DNA of 64,000 nt from positions 1,294,339 to 1,358,338 of the forward strand of contig NW_006763137.1 of NCBI RefSeq assembly GCF_000264905.1, written 5' to 3'. Under the pieces are notes generated by a model, which worked only from the letters and a program-made list of their open reading frames with translations, was not told the origin of the DNA and searched no databases. Made by a program: the position numbers and the translations under genes. Shown here piece after piece: positions 1 through 15,052 of this stretch. The stretch's first letter is position 1. Each line of letters opens with the position of its first letter. Origin of the DNA: Stereum hirsutum FP-91666 SS1. Its lineage: Eukaryota; Basidiomycota; Agaricomycetes; Russulales; Stereaceae.

Positions 1-328
1 AAGTATATGGCACCGTCATGGATGTGGAATCGTAGAGCAAGTGGCCGCCCGTCGTGACCTTGGCGACCATATTTCGAACGGGCTAGGTACGGCCTCTAAC
101 ATGGACCATCAAGGACAAAGCTGCATTGTATTGTTGTTCGTTCAGTCTATTATCTATTGTACAGGCGACGATAATCGCAATCCTGAAATGACCGTGTGGC
201 AGTGGTTGGTTCTACGAACTCTAGGTGTCGCCGTAACGAAAGCAGATGGTAGATAGTGATGCGAAACCAGTCAACTAACGAACGGATGTATCCACCAAGG
301 CCATCCTCAGCTCTCCAAATCTCCAGGT
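1..328. other. Left edge, no gene recognised
   Basis: No coding region is supported here. The stretch lies downstream of the minus-strand MAP kinase stop codon, so part of it is probably that gene's 3' untranslated region. Short open frames lack similarity that I recognise. Confidence 0.4.
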
Positions 329-3374
<3,046 letters not shown>

Positions 3375-3479
3375 CGTGGTTTGTCCGGAATGCTTGTATG
3401 CAAAAGTCCCGTTCCGGCGCTGTCATTGTTCCGAAAGTTAACAAGTCAGTAACAGCACATCGAGAATTTGAGGGATGAA

Positions 3480-4362
3480 TTAGTACACTATATGACCGGA
3501 TGGATTCCTTTTGCCAAGAAATCTGCGTCGAGCGATGATGAAGGCTGAAGACAAGAAGGGCACAAGTGTCGGGGAAGCAGGAGGATCGGAACGAGAGCGA
3601 GCCACAACTGGGGCATCACTAAACAGTGACACACCGACATAGATAAGATAAGATTAGATTTCACTCAAGTGGCATGTTTGAACATAGTGTGGCCCACAAA
3701 AACAACTGACAAAATTCTGAATTAATTTATTTGATTGCTATTGTCTCTCAAAGCATCGACGAAGTCACTAAAATCACTTTTGCTCCAAGATATGACGTTC
3801 AGGATTCGCCTGAATCCAAGAAAAAGGCCAGGAGTCAGACTCAGGAAAGGTCTGTGTGGTATGTGGTCGTACGGGCTGACGTCGAAGTGCATGGCTTAAT
3901 TGATTCGCAGCCCTTGATGGACGTTATGGGCTAAACCAAATCTAAACCGAGATGCATAGAGAGATAGTCACACGCGTGCACTAATGTACGAGTACTATAG
4001 GGAAGAAAAGAGTTGGCACTGAATGAGTTAGGCAGTGAAGGCAGAATCGAGAAATAAGCACTTACATGACACTGATATCATGCTGGCGTCTGGTCTCCAT
4101 ACCACTGAAGTACAATCTTGAAAATGTCCGTTGATCATATGCGATGGAAATTGCAAAGAAAGATAAAGAAAGTATACGCGTATCAGATGCAGATATAGCA
4201 GTGTTTACGATGCAACAAGAGGAATAATTATAATTAACAAACAGTCGGAACGTTGAAAAGAGTCACTAGCATATTGCGCCACGACGGATGCATTGAAGAG
4301 CATCGACGGAGTTCTGCCCATTTCATAGCAATTTCAGTGCGCAGTAATCAATACACTTCTGC
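3480..4362. other. Intergenic between MAP kinase and symplekin
   Basis: This stretch holds the promoter side of the minus-strand kinase and the 3' flank of the minus-strand symplekin gene. The short open frame at 3731-3934 has no recognisable similarity. I see no repeat or RNA gene. Confidence 0.4.
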
Positions 4363-7300
4363 CTACGCAGGCGTGGGTGAAGCAGGAGCAGGCGTTTCCG
4401 ACGGTGGTGGTGGTGGTGGTGTTGCAGCCCCATCTGCAGTGGCACTCGTCGGTGTACTCGCTCCGTTCCCGTTCGCCGTACCCGCTCCAGCAGGAGTTGC
4501 AGGAGCCGGAGTCCCAGCCGGAGTCCCAGCCGCTGCTCCCCCATCATCTTCCCCAAATATATCCAGATACCCCGCCACACGCGCCTTATTACCTGCCTTC
4601 TTCATTACATAGTCCCGCAAACCTGCCTTCAGACTCGGCTGTTTGTCGACCAACTCTCGTAGCTGTTCCTTTGGCAACTGAAGAAGGGCTCCGAAGGAGG
4701 ATGGGGCGATTACTTTGGCGCAGCGGATGAAGCCTTCCCAGAGAGGAGGATTCATCCAGATCTTCTTGGTGATGAGACGAGAGAGGAGTGTGGTTGAGAC
4801 GAAGCCAACGAGAGACTTATAGGTTGTGACGGCTTGGATGACCTGTGATGGATGTTCAGCATTTGTGATAGAACTAAATCTGAAATCTCTTACCGTCCGC
4901 AGGAAGAGGGTAGGTAGCACAGACTCATCTACGATCTGTTGCATCACAACAGCCAAGATCTCTGAACGGAACACGTCCGTCATCGAGAAACATATTCCAA
5001 TAGCTAACGGAACAGACTGTCAACATCTAAATTTCCAAAAAAAATCATTAACACCACGGACCTTCGATCGCACTCTTCAACCCAATCTCCTTCTCACTCT
5101 CATGTAATAGCACCATAAGCTCAGCAGGTGTCAACAACTCACTCTGCCTCACTCTTGGCATATTACTCGTCACGCTCCCAAACGTCTGTGGCGGTGTCGT
5201 GACAATAGCCCCAAACACCGACCTCACCAGGTTTTTCGGCTCCATGGTCCCGTTCAACATCGATACAATCTTGGGCAAATGTCTAACGATGTCGGACTTG
5301 TCCATCTCCGCGATAATAGGGATGAGGAAACGGGCATCAAGGTCGCGCTCAGCCATAAGAGCTTTGACAAGGGCGACGAGTTGCGAGGATGGTCGAGAGT
5401 GTTCGGTGAAGATGTTGAGAACACGGAGAGCGAGTGTATCGGCACCAGGTGGGAATGTGCGCATGAGCGTGAGGAGTTTGCCGTTTGTTGGGCCCATTGA
5501 GCGCACGAGTGTTGTGATGAGGTCTTGAATCGCTTCTTGTACACTGACATCCATCTCTCCATAGGCGGCAAAGAGTCTGCATAGCGACATGAGCGCTGGT
5601 TTCGCGGGATGAGAGGGAAAAAGATACGCACTCTGCTAGGAATTCGGAGGATCTTACGGACAGAGCGAACAGGAGTTCGACGTGCTGTAACACTACAGGT
5701 TTCTGCGCTGGGAACTCCAGATCAGGGAGGTATGGTGTCTGCAGCATTTCTTCCTGAGGCAGCTGGCCATCTTCCATATTTTCATCCTGGTCGTCGGACT
5801 TCTTTTCCGACGGTGGCCGAGATTGTAACCGTCGAAGCAGGCCCAATGCAAACTCTCGCACCATGTTGTCCATTGGCTGCTGGTCTTCGCCAATCCACCG
5901 CTTGACGGTGATGATTGCTGCCGCTCGGGTGACCTTTTCTGTAGAATGCATTATTGTCAGCACAGTCCATACCTGACCATATTGTGGTATTACCTGGGTG
6001 AGTCGTGAGTTCAAGAATGATGTTCATTGCCTCTACTCGGAGGGTCGGCCGCTGTGTGACAAACTCTCGTAGAGTAGTGAACCCGACTTGCATGCTGATG
6101 GGCGAATGGTCAATGATGTGACATACTGCGGCAATGGAGCAAAGGAGACAGGCTTACCGTTCTTGTTCTAGACAGAGATCCCGGAGCAGCGTGAAAACAT
6201 CTGGTGGTACGGCCGGCAAGTCCAAGAGAAACCGCCCAAACACACGGTCCTTGCCATCCAAACTATTTTGATAAGTTGCAACGATCTGGTTTAGCCATGT
6301 ATCGTAGTTTGGCGGCTATAGTCAAGTGATCGACCATTAGCTTTCATGGTTGATTACGCATTCAGAATGCTGACGGACCCAGTTACGATCTCTTTGAAGC
6401 CGGATTTGATCGTTATACCATTCCTCGTTCATCCAAGTCGTGGCCAGTGCTATTCTAGAGGATAAGCAGAAGAGTCAGAGTAGACTAGCCACATGAAGGT
6501 GGCAGACTTACCGTCCAGAGAAATCCTTCATAATGTAGTCGCACAACGTCCGCCTCAACCTATCCTGCCTCTCGTACAGCCTCACTATCTGCTCATCTTC
6601 CTCCCCCTCCTTCTTAGGGTTGTCGTCCTCGTCATCGTCATCACTTTTCTCCTCATCATTCGGGTCCACAACTCGAGTGACCATCCTCACAATCAATAGC
6701 ATCCACATGTCATTGACTCCGGGTCCAACTCCCCCAGTCCCTGGCCCAAGAGCGACCTCGAGCCCACCAACCAACAGATCATCTTTTCCATCCCATATTC
6801 TCGCCACACTCGACTTGACAAATGCGTCTCGTTCCGGTTCACTTAATGTCCGTGGAGGCGGGATCTTGAAATCGAGAGCAAGCAGGGCTTTGGTATCGAG
6901 AGCCGCTAGAGCCGCGGCTTCGTCGTCCTCTTGCATGGGCTCGAGTTCCTGGTTCAATAGGTCGGGCTCATACTCGAGCTCGTCCTGATCGATATCCATC
7001 TGGAGAGGGTCGACGGGCTCCTCTTTAACCTCGGTTGGAGGTACCGGCTCCGTGGGCACATCGGCTGTCTGAGCAGATTCCGAAGTTGCAGGTGGGACAG
7101 AAGTCGATGCAGCCGTGACTGGGGTTCCAGCTGTAGGAATTGTGGAAGCGGGGGCAACTGGTGTCACAGTAGCAATATCTGAAGCCCCAGGCGCACCCGC
7201 CGGTACGGCAACAGGGGCGACCATAGGTGCCGCACCTGTGCTGGGTCCTGCCACCAGAGTAGCGGCAGCCATCACCTGTCTGTAGTTCTGGACGAGTCCG

Positions 7301-8766
7301 ATGAGTGTCCTCTCGTCGAAAGCTTGCAGATTTGCCACAATGAGCTCCGTGATCAGTGGCGCGGGCAATGTCGTGAAGTCGAATGCTGAGAGGATAGAGG
7401 CCGGAAGAGTGGCTGCTGAGGAGGGGTCATGGTCGAGTTTGACGCGCTTGTTAGCATCGGTGGCGGCAGGGTCTGTAGGCAGCGTGGTGGATGGTGGACG
7501 TTTGCGAGACTCGGAGAGGGCAGCCGCCGCTGCTTTGCGGTGTTTTTCGTCCAGGGTAGCCCTTTCCATCCGCGCATTTTGGACGTTAAGGGCGTCATTG
7601 ATTTGATGGGCGAATGGTGCGCCTTGAGGTGAACTAAGAAAAAGTCAACATGAGCGGGAAGAAGCTACGGGTGTGATAACTTACCGAAGGATATGGATGA
7701 GAAGGATACGGATGGACTTTTCGACGCTGCGGACAGTTCCGTATGGAAAGCCAACGAGAGCGGCCGGTGACCACGCGCAAACAGCACCAATAATATTTTG
7801 GGCGAGAAGAGGACGTAGTTTGACCAGGTTCGGCCAACTGTTCAATATAGCAGACATGATGTCGGCATTCCTAGAATTGCGTGAAGAAATGTCAACCAAC
7901 AGCGGGTAAGGGGATACTCTTGCACTCACTGGCTATTGAACAGCATGGCCAGGGTATGCTCAAAGAGTCTTTGGCCTTCAGCCTCGAGACTCATGACATG
8001 AATGAACGGATGGTCTGCAGGACACATGGAGAGGTTGGGGTCATTCTTGTTTTGCAGCTATATTCACGAGTGGCGCCGTAAGTATGTATATACAGAGCAG
8101 AGGTGAAGGTGGGGAGTACCCTAGGGTCAGCAATCCCTCGCGTCTGCACCAATACAACCCTCTGGAGAAATTTCAAGGCCGATAGCCTCACGCCCGCACT
8201 GACTCCTGGTGACCAGACGAACTCCAGTATTCGACCCTTCGCGAGCGAGAGTACGTCCCATTGTTGTCGGTTCGACCGGTTGGTGATACTGACTACGTGT
8301 CAGTAAAGATCCAAGGGTAAGTGAGAACACACTTACAGGTAACGGAATAAAAGAGGATACACTGCTGCGAACGCCTGCACAACCACCTTCACAGTCATGG
8401 GATTTGGGTCATGCAGCAACCCAGCGAGAGTATCCAGACATTGTGAGGCGACTACAAAAAGATGGGGGTAAATTGAAAGTCAGCACGAGATAAGCACACT
8501 TAGGACAGACGGGGCGTACGTTGTGTCCGCACTTCAATAGGGAGGTTCGCCCGACAGAGCCCAAAATGAAGGAGATCAATGACCCAGCGCTTGAGTATTG
8601 AGTCCCCTCCATTCCTCACTGTCTGTATCAGCGTCGATACGATGACCGGAATAGGTCCCGGTTGTCCTTCTAGAGTGTCACGCAGAGTGGCGAGCACGTC
8701 TGCTTGTTGTTTCGAGTCGGGTGGAACAGTGAGGGCGGTCTGTAGCGCCTGAAGTGGGTCTGCCAT
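4363..8766 (-). CDS. PTA1: Symplekin/Pta1, mRNA 3'-end processing scaffold
   Basis: Symplekin/Pta1 is the nuclear scaffold of the cleavage and polyadenylation machinery, where it links CPSF and CstF-type factors and binds the Ssu72 phosphatase. The first exon, from 8766, reads MADPLQALQTALTVPPDSKQ and continues with an alpha-helical HEAT-like N-terminus. The middle (about 6510-7570) is a disordered A/P/T- and D/E-rich segment of about 350 residues. The C-terminal third carries symplekin-C-type sequence, including DARFLIPIIAEMDKSDIVRH, TPAELMVLLHESEKEIGLKS and KIWMNPPLWEGFIRC. It ends in a low-complexity A/P/T tail. Many short introns interrupt the gene and I traced them only roughly. It is divergent from the V-ATPase G gene, with about 240 bp between the two ATGs. 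Confidence 0.85.
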
Positions 8767-9006
8767 ATTATTCGCAAATTATATGACGGAAATTGACAAG
8801 ACTCAAGCCCTGTGGGCTATATGTTGGGTCGTTTATCGTTATTTTACGCGCTTGACTGCTGCAGGACTTCAAAGAAAGCACACTGCGCTGTCTTGGAGGC
8901 AAATGACGGAAGAGGGAAAGACGCGTTTTCGGAGTTTGAATTCTCCCAACGCAGCTTGCTCGGGTCCATTCACGCTCTTATAGCTCCATTTCACTCTCGT
9001 TGTACC
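8767..9006. promoter_or_regulatory. Shared divergent promoter region, PTA1 / VMA10
   Basis: Only 240 bp separate the start codons of symplekin (-) and V-ATPase subunit G (+), so both promoters must lie in or overlap this stretch. No specific factor-binding site was identified. Confidence 0.5.
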
Positions 9007-9576
9007 ATGGTGCGTTCTTCGAATCTCGACGTTGTTCTCATCACTAATTAAACTTATTTCTAGGCTGCTCAACACTCCCAGGGAATCCAAACTCTTCTTG
9101 AAGCAGAGAAGGAGGCGGCGAAGGTTGTCGCGCAGGCACGCCAATGTATCTCAATTCTACATTCACATCCGTATATCGATGTCTGAGACCATGCCTCTGA
9201 TCTAGACAGGGTACAAAGGCTAAAGGATGCCCGCTCAGAAGCATCGAAAGAGATTGAGGAGTATAGGAAGGCCAAGGAAGCCGAGTTCAAGGCCTTCGAG
9301 GAGTCGGTGCGTCCCATTCGTTCCAATCCTCCTCAACCCTATCGCTCACGAGTTCAAACACTATCGTGAACGCACATTACACAGCACGCCGGCACAACCC
9401 AGACGGCACAAAGCGCTGTAGACGCGGAGACAGATGAGAAGCTTAAAGAGGTCGAGGGTCAGTTCGAATCAAACAAAGATGCCGTTGTCAAGAAACTGCT
9501 GGATCGCGTTGTCCTTGTCACCCCGCAACTTCACCGCAATCTCAAGAAGCTGGGTACAGAGAACTCCTCGCAGTGA
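9007..9576 (+). CDS. VMA10: V-type ATPase subunit G
   Basis: Subunit G forms part of the peripheral stalk of the vacuolar proton pump, paired with subunit E. Four exons (9007-9009, 9064-9145, 9206-9306, 9385-9576) give 125 residues, close to the family's usual length of about 115-120. The first coding exon is the ATG alone, followed directly by a 54-nt intron. The protein begins MAAQHSQGIQTLLEAEKEAA and then reads ARQYRVQRLKDARSEASKEI, the family's conserved helical segment, followed by further charged helix. All splice phases close. It is easily missed by ORF scans because no exon exceeds 192 nt. Confidence 0.93.
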
Positions 9577-10151
9577 TCTCCCATACTTTACGAAACCCTC
9601 TTTACCTTGTCAACTCCTTTCCCGGACGGACCCAACTACAACGAAGCCTCCGAACGCAATGCATACGTATGATGTACTTAATTATCCTGCATCGTGCCCT
9701 TCCACGCCAACGATTACTCTTTGAAACTCATCCTACTGTCACTGCACTGGATACTATGTCTATCGCTTTGTGCGGAACAGCAAAGTGCAACCGTAGGTTT
9801 CTCGCCGGATTTGCACCTGGCCTGATTATCGACCCCCAGAGAATACGGTCGCAGCTATGCAGTTTCATTCGATCTCCCTAACCTTATATTCTCAACTACT
9901 CAATGCTGATCATAAGCAATGATACCTTCTCGATGTTTTATGGCAACGGCGCTTGCGATACATAACAATGTTCGGTACGTGTTCACCCATACATCTCGTG
10001 CTGTACTTGTCCCCTCGAGGTCTCGTTCTCCCTTCTACTCAATACTCATACATGGATGTGCTGAACCAATTCTAGCACCGATCACATACTCGACAAGTCG
10101 TTTCTGTGTCCATCAATTGTACCACATCACTCGCCTCATCCCCCAAACAAT
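9577..10151. other. Convergent intergenic region
   Basis: This region lies between the V-ATPase G stop (+) and the TPR gene stop (-). It presumably holds both 3' untranslated regions and terminators. Open frames on the plus strand have no recognisable similarity. Confidence 0.4.
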
Positions 10152-11213
10152 CTACGACAACAAACGTCGAGTTTTCTGGGTATGCGGATGATCCTTCCCC
10201 AGTACCTTCTCCTGCGTCTCCAATACCTTTCTTTGTATGGCCTCCGCCTCCTCCTCTCGACCTTGTCTCGCGATCGCATGCGCTATAGACAGCTGGGTTG
10301 CGAGCGTATTCGGATGCTTCTTGCCCTGCACCTTCGTTTGGTTCCGCAAGAGCTTCGTGAGCGACTCCTCTGCCAGCTTATGGTCTCCTCCCAGATTGTA
10401 TATCGCGAGGATGTGGCATTGCTTGGATAGCAACGCGTCCGGACGGTTTGTTCGCCCCGCTTTCTCTTGCTCCTCCAGCACCTCCTCCAGGATTTTCTTC
10501 GCCTCCTCATACCTCCCTTGGTTATGGATCGTGACTGCTAGCGCTGCCCGATATCTCAGCGTCCACACATGTGTCCTTCCTTTCACCTTCTCGTGAGAAG
10601 CAACTACCTCCGTGCCCGTCTTCTCCGCCTCAGCCAAAGACCCCATTTCAAACAGGGCAACACTGAGGTTATATTGGGCTCTCAGTGTGGCGAGGTCTTC
10701 ACGTCCGAGAACCTCCTTCCGTCCCTCCCACGTTTCTTGCCAAAACTTCATCGCCTCTCCATATCTTCCTGCACGGTATGCGCAAATGCCGAGCGATTCT
10801 CGAACGACCAACGTCTGGATATGCTTGGGGCCGAGACGTTCCACACAGGCCGGTAGTATATGATCCTTGATAGTCGTCTCGGCCAGTTTAGCACAACCGA
10901 AATTGTCGCGAAGGGTCATGACGATATCGTATCGCACGGCAAGTGGGGCTTGGACGAATAGCTTGTTCCGAGTCGCGGAGAGGAGAGTTCCGACTCGGCG
11001 TGGCAGTCGGAAGTGTAGTATCGAGGGCTTACGGCCGTCCTTTCCAAGAGCGCGGTCTTGCAGCTTCAGTGATTTGAGACTGGCTGCATGGACGTGCAAT
11101 GATGCGGAAGAAGTCAGGTCGACGAGAGTGTCGGTGTCTGCACCGTCTGAGATGATGGATTTCTGGTCGTGGTCTTCATGGGTCGTGGCTTGTTCAGTCT
11201 GTCCTGTGTACAT
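10152..11213 (-). CDS. Tetratricopeptide (kinesin-light-chain-like) protein
   Basis: A single uninterrupted frame encodes 353 residues. From about residue 120 to the end it carries tandem helical repeats of about 42 residues of the TPR_10/TPR_12 (kinesin light chain) kind, recognisable by phrases such as AGRYGEAMKFWQETWEGRKE, QGRYEEAKKILEEVLEEQEK and REEEAEAIQRKVLETQEKVL followed by LGKDHPHT. In fungi such repeats usually form the C-terminal sensor half of NACHT/NB-ARC STAND proteins. No nucleotide-binding domain is visible upstream in this window, so this is either a TPR-only protein or the remnant of a larger gene. The partner is unknown. The start at 11213 is the first ATG of the frame. 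Confidence 0.75.
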   Translation of the reverse strand: MYTGQTEQATTHEDHDQKSIISDGADTDTLVDLTSSASLHVHAASLKSLKLQDRALGKDGRKPSILHFRLPRRVGTLLSATRNKLFVQAPLAVRYDIVMTLRDNFGCAKLAETTIKDHILPACVERLGPKHIQTLVVRESLGICAYRAGRYGEAMKFWQETWEGRKEVLGREDLATLRAQYNLSVALFEMGSLAEAEKTGTEVVASHEKVKGRTHVWTLRYRAALAVTIHNQGRYEEAKKILEEVLEEQEKAGRTNRPDALLSKQCHILAIYNLGGDHKLAEESLTKLLRNQTKVQGKKHPNTLATQLSIAHAIARQGREEEAEAIQRKVLETQEKVLGKDHPHTQKTRRLLS

Positions 11214-12192
11214 TGCTTTTTATCAATAAAGGTGGGATTATTCGGCTCTCGATCCACATACCGCGCTGTCCATTCATAAACGTCCCCTTCTCGTCGTCGA
11301 TGCATCTGCACGGCTGTGAAGCTATACTCGGATTTTGCATCAATTTGTAAAGGTCAACTTTTAAGTGCACTGGTCGCAGAGTAGCAGATGCGACGGCTGC
11401 AAATAACTTACTATTAGAAATCTGCTTCACTCTCCTGAACATCCTACGATGAGCCTCCTTCAAGTCGTTCAGTGGGAAGGATGGATGATGGGAAGAGAAA
11501 AGAGCAGAGGACCCAGGTTTCGCAGGCACTGCATCTTAGGCGCCTCTGCAAGTTGATCTTACCTGGGTGTGCGGCAATTCCCGGCGGCGTTTGGCACGAA
11601 AATGGTATGTGGCCCCGATGTGGCCCTAGACTTGCCCTGGACTGAGCCGCGAGTGGTCTGAACTTGTCATTCTCATTGATGGACGACACAGGATCAGTCT
11701 CATTTTTATTCTGGAGTTTATGTGCAAGATGACGAGTAAGAGCAATGCCAAAATGTTGAGAGTGAAATGCAACGATGGTACAGAAATATTATAGGTTTGG
11801 AAGAAGAGACAGGTCAGGCGGATGATGCAGAAAGCGCGTGTAACAAGCAAATCCGAAAAACAGGGGCATAGGACGGAAGGACGGGTGGTCAAGTCAAGAG
11901 TAGTGAAGTGTGAGGGTACGAGTATAAGGATAGTGGGAGCAGTGAAACTGAGAGTACAGCCCTGTAGGTGGGTATGGTCCGAGAGTAAGGAAACGAGACT
12001 GAACGGAGATGCACAATACAAAAAGAAAGCAAAGAACTGTGGATGTTAAGTTTGACTTCGCGAATAGGGCGGTGGTGGTGTTTGTGTGGCGTCACCGGCG
12101 TGTGGCGTGCTTGGCAAGGAGAGCTCAGTTGATTCTGGGCTGGGTGGATAGGGTGGTCGATTCTTGGCTAGACGCTGGAAACGATGTCGATG
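11214..12192. other. Gap of about 1 kb, no gene supported
   Basis: Minus-strand open frames at 11194-11529 and 11626-12021 were examined. The first could be a 5' exon of the TPR gene, but I found no splice pair that I trust. The second is hydrophobic and T/S/L-rich without recognisable similarity. Confidence 0.35.
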
Positions 12193-13013
12193 TTAGAATC
12201 GGCGGAGAGGAAGGGTGAAAATGGAGAGACTTGCTGTCTTCAGTCGCTGAAGGCTAATGATCAAAGCGTCGACTGTGGCTTCTGAAAGCTCGCAAAATTT
12301 ATCGGTCAACTAGACAAAGGGAATCAACCGATCATTAGTACGTATGGTCACTTCAAACAGGTTCAGTGAGGCAGGGAACGTACGGGATCATGACCAGGCT
12401 TCGCCACACCATTCTTCTCAACCCCCTCGCCACCCACCTCAGTCGCCGTCTCACTCAAACTCTCCATCTCCATCGTAGACGATTGTATCCTTCTATCCTC
12501 TGGTACGGTCCCTTTCCCAGACAACATACACGACTTCCTCGACCTATACCCCCACGACTCATGTCCACTTCCATCCCCATGCGAGCCCCAGTCCTGCCAA
12601 TCCCTGCCCCAATGCTTCCCCCAGTCCCCATGTCCCCAGTTGTATCCATGTTTCTCATGCCAACGAGCATGATGATACTTCAATCTCTCCGCCGCCCCAT
12701 CCTTGACCCTGTCGAAACATCCCATAACTTCGATAGCGGTGATCGCGCCGACGACGAACCAGAACATACGTGCAGGTCCTCTGCGGCGAGAGACGTGAGT
12801 ATAATATGATGGTGGAACTTGAGCGTTCGAAGTCGAATGTGGGTTCCGGTGTGGATGCGGGCACGGTTCAGAGGGGTGATTGCGACTGCGATTCCAGTAG
12901 CAGCCCATGTCTTTTATGAATATCGAGATGTGGTGTCGTACGAGTGCTTTGAAAGCCGACGAGGCGAGGCCTGCCGAGAGTATTCGAGAGGAGGGTGAGG
13001 CCCGAGCAGTCAA
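12193..13013 (-). CDS. Uncharacterised W/G/H-rich protein, one membrane-like segment
   Basis: Two exons (12384-13013 and 12193-12309) join in phase 0. The second encodes a clean 38-residue C-terminus that begins LTDKFCELSEATVDALIISL. The start could be 13013 or the internal ATG at 12908 (MGCYWNRSRN), which I consider more likely. After about 40 H/P-rich residues there is a hydrophobic stretch, MFWFVVGAITAIEV, preceded by RRRGPAR, which suggests a single membrane anchor. The next 45 residues are unusually rich in Trp, Gly, His and Asp, with repeated WG pairs (YNWGHGDWGKHWGRDWQDWG). I do not recognise the family. Nothing in the context indicates a role. Confidence 0.55.
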
Positions 13014-14115
13014 CGGAGAGCGAGAAGGGATCGTCCAGCACGAGCGCGCTGGCCGCTGTTATAGTACAGTGATTAAAGTCACGGCCGGTAGGAGGCGTCA
13101 GCTCATGCCATGCACATCCGCACTTGACTTAGCAGGGCTTGCGAAACACACGGTCATCAAGGCGAGCGTAATGCGATGGCCGTATTGTCAGCGATGCCAT
13201 TGGGTGTGTGGCGGTGTGCCGCAATGGACGCCCTGCGCGTCTCTCCAGAACCGGCATCGGGAACGGATGCACTGTGGCTGCCGGCAGGACGCGTTGCAGA
13301 GAACCCCAACCCGTACACTGTCCAGTCAAGGGATCGTGAAATCATTTTTGCTCGAGTCACAGAACGTTATAATTTGCAAGGTATTTAGTCCTCTGTTCCA
13401 TGCATGGGTCTGTCACTGTCTGTTGCTGTCTTCATGTTTATGGCCCCTTCAACTTGACGTCCTGCCGGGGCAGTCACGAGTTAGAAGGTGGGTATGTACA
13501 CCATCGAGACCATTGTTCCATCAACAACATGGTCCATCGGAGCCTGTCCCACATACTGCGGGGCACCCTAGAAAACCATCTTGCAATCCTGATAATTCCA
13601 GGCCCTTCACGAGATCATCTAAATCCATCTAGATGCACGAGTTCGGCTCGATGAGTACATTGAAAACTCGGAGAACGTCACTTATACAGATCGAGATCGA
13701 AAGCTTATGACCATGCGCTCGGGTATCTGTGAGGGCCTGCACTCTTGTCACCTTAGTCCCGGGAGAACGACTCAGTGTGATATAACTGGCAAGCTGAGAC
13801 TCAGGCAGGGTAACAGAGTTGGGATGAATGGGATGGTTATACGTGTACTGAATACGATACAGAGGATTGATGCCTGTGAAGAATATTACTTCTGACGCCT
13901 GTCCTCGTGGTTGGGCCGTCGATGGTCGATAGTTGGGTAGTCGCGAATCGAAGGTGTCGTGAGCGGTGGGGTCGTGAATTGAAAGGACAGTCGATGAAGA
14001 ATGATGCATGGCGAAGGGCGAATATGGGAGGTAGATGAGGGTTGCGGTTTGAAGGTTGCAGTTTGCGAAAGAAAGGCGGGTGGTAAGCACAGCGAGTTCA
14101 CGGGTAGAATAAGAA
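13014..14115. other. Gap of about 1.1 kb, no gene supported
   Basis: Open frames on both strands (for example 12907-13632 plus and 13629-14090 minus) show no domain or intron structure that I can support. The region is upstream of the W/G/H-rich gene and downstream of FIS1. Confidence 0.4.
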
Positions 14116-15052
14116 TCATTTGCGGTTGTTTGCTCGCCGTATGAGACCTGCGATTAAGAGCGTGCCGAGTGCTGCTGCGCCTGCTGCTAGACCCATGCCA
14201 ATGTATCCTTCTGTATGATGTAGAGATCGAAGATGAAGATATTATAAGATGTGCTGAAGTGAGAATCGAAAGGGTGACGCACCTCGCGAAACTGCCTTTT
14301 CTATGAGCCCGCCCAGAGACTGCGCCTGCATGTTTGTGGGTTCTCTATCGAGGAGGAGAGCTACCGAAATCGACAATTGTGAGACATGAGCGGGTTGGCA
14401 CATGAAGAGATGACAGGGAACGCAACGCACCATTGAAGTTCTTCGCCTCTTCGTAGTTTCCCATCTTGTAATGTCCCAGAGCAAGGTAGTACAAACATTC
14501 CCGCCGTCTCTGTGGTTCTGCTCGGTAGATTTCTGCAAAGCATAACAGGGAATAGAAACCATGAGTTACGCGAGTATGTGATACAAGGAGCATGAGCATG
14601 ATATGAGACGGGACGAATGAATGGAAGGATAGACAAAGTTGTTTGGACATCGATCGTGTAGGGGAATGGAAACAACTCCAAATCGTCAAACAAGACGCAC
14701 CTTGAAGTATCCTCACGCCCTCAACTTGGTGGTCCCTGATCGGACTCTTCACAAGCCCCCACGCATAGTTGAATTTAGTCTGTGTCGTGACGTGCGCTTG
14801 TGCGAGTTCCTTCTGATATTGTAGTCGCAGAACCTATGCAGTGTCGTAACGAGATTTGCATTGAGTAATGGCCGCCAACAACCATACCAAATATGCAAAG
14901 ATTCAGAATATCAGCACTCTATCCAGCAAAGGACGGTGGGGGGTAATGGAAGTCTGATAGCAATTAGAATGTGCGGGGTGCGTACTGACCTCAAGCTCAT
15001 CGTATGAGAGCGAAACCTCTGCGTCAGCGGCATATGGGAGTTCAGTAGTCAT
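14116..15052 (-). CDS. FIS1: Mitochondrial/peroxisomal fission adaptor Fis1
   Basis: Fis1 is a small tail-anchored outer-membrane protein that recruits the fission dynamin through a TPR-like helical bundle. Five exons (14990-15052, 14701-14833, 14431-14532, 14283-14360, 14116-14210) give 156 residues, the normal family size, and all phases close. Visible features are TQTKFNYAWGLVKS followed by the VEGVRILQ helix, RRECLYYLALGHYKMGNYEE (the second TPR-like unit), and a C-terminal membrane anchor GLAAGAAALGTLLIAGLIRR followed by the short basic tail ANNRK, which is typical of outer-membrane targeting. It is divergent from the NmrA-like gene that starts at 15783. Confidence 0.95.

Noticed and set aside
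11626..12021. Hydrophobic minus-strand frame resembling membrane segments
   Set aside because: The composition (T, L, S, F) is what pyrimidine-rich DNA gives by chance; no homologous family or gene structure supports it.
12907..13632. Plus-strand open frame of 241 codons
   Set aside because: No known motif and no splice structure; its first part is antisense to the W/G/H-rich gene.
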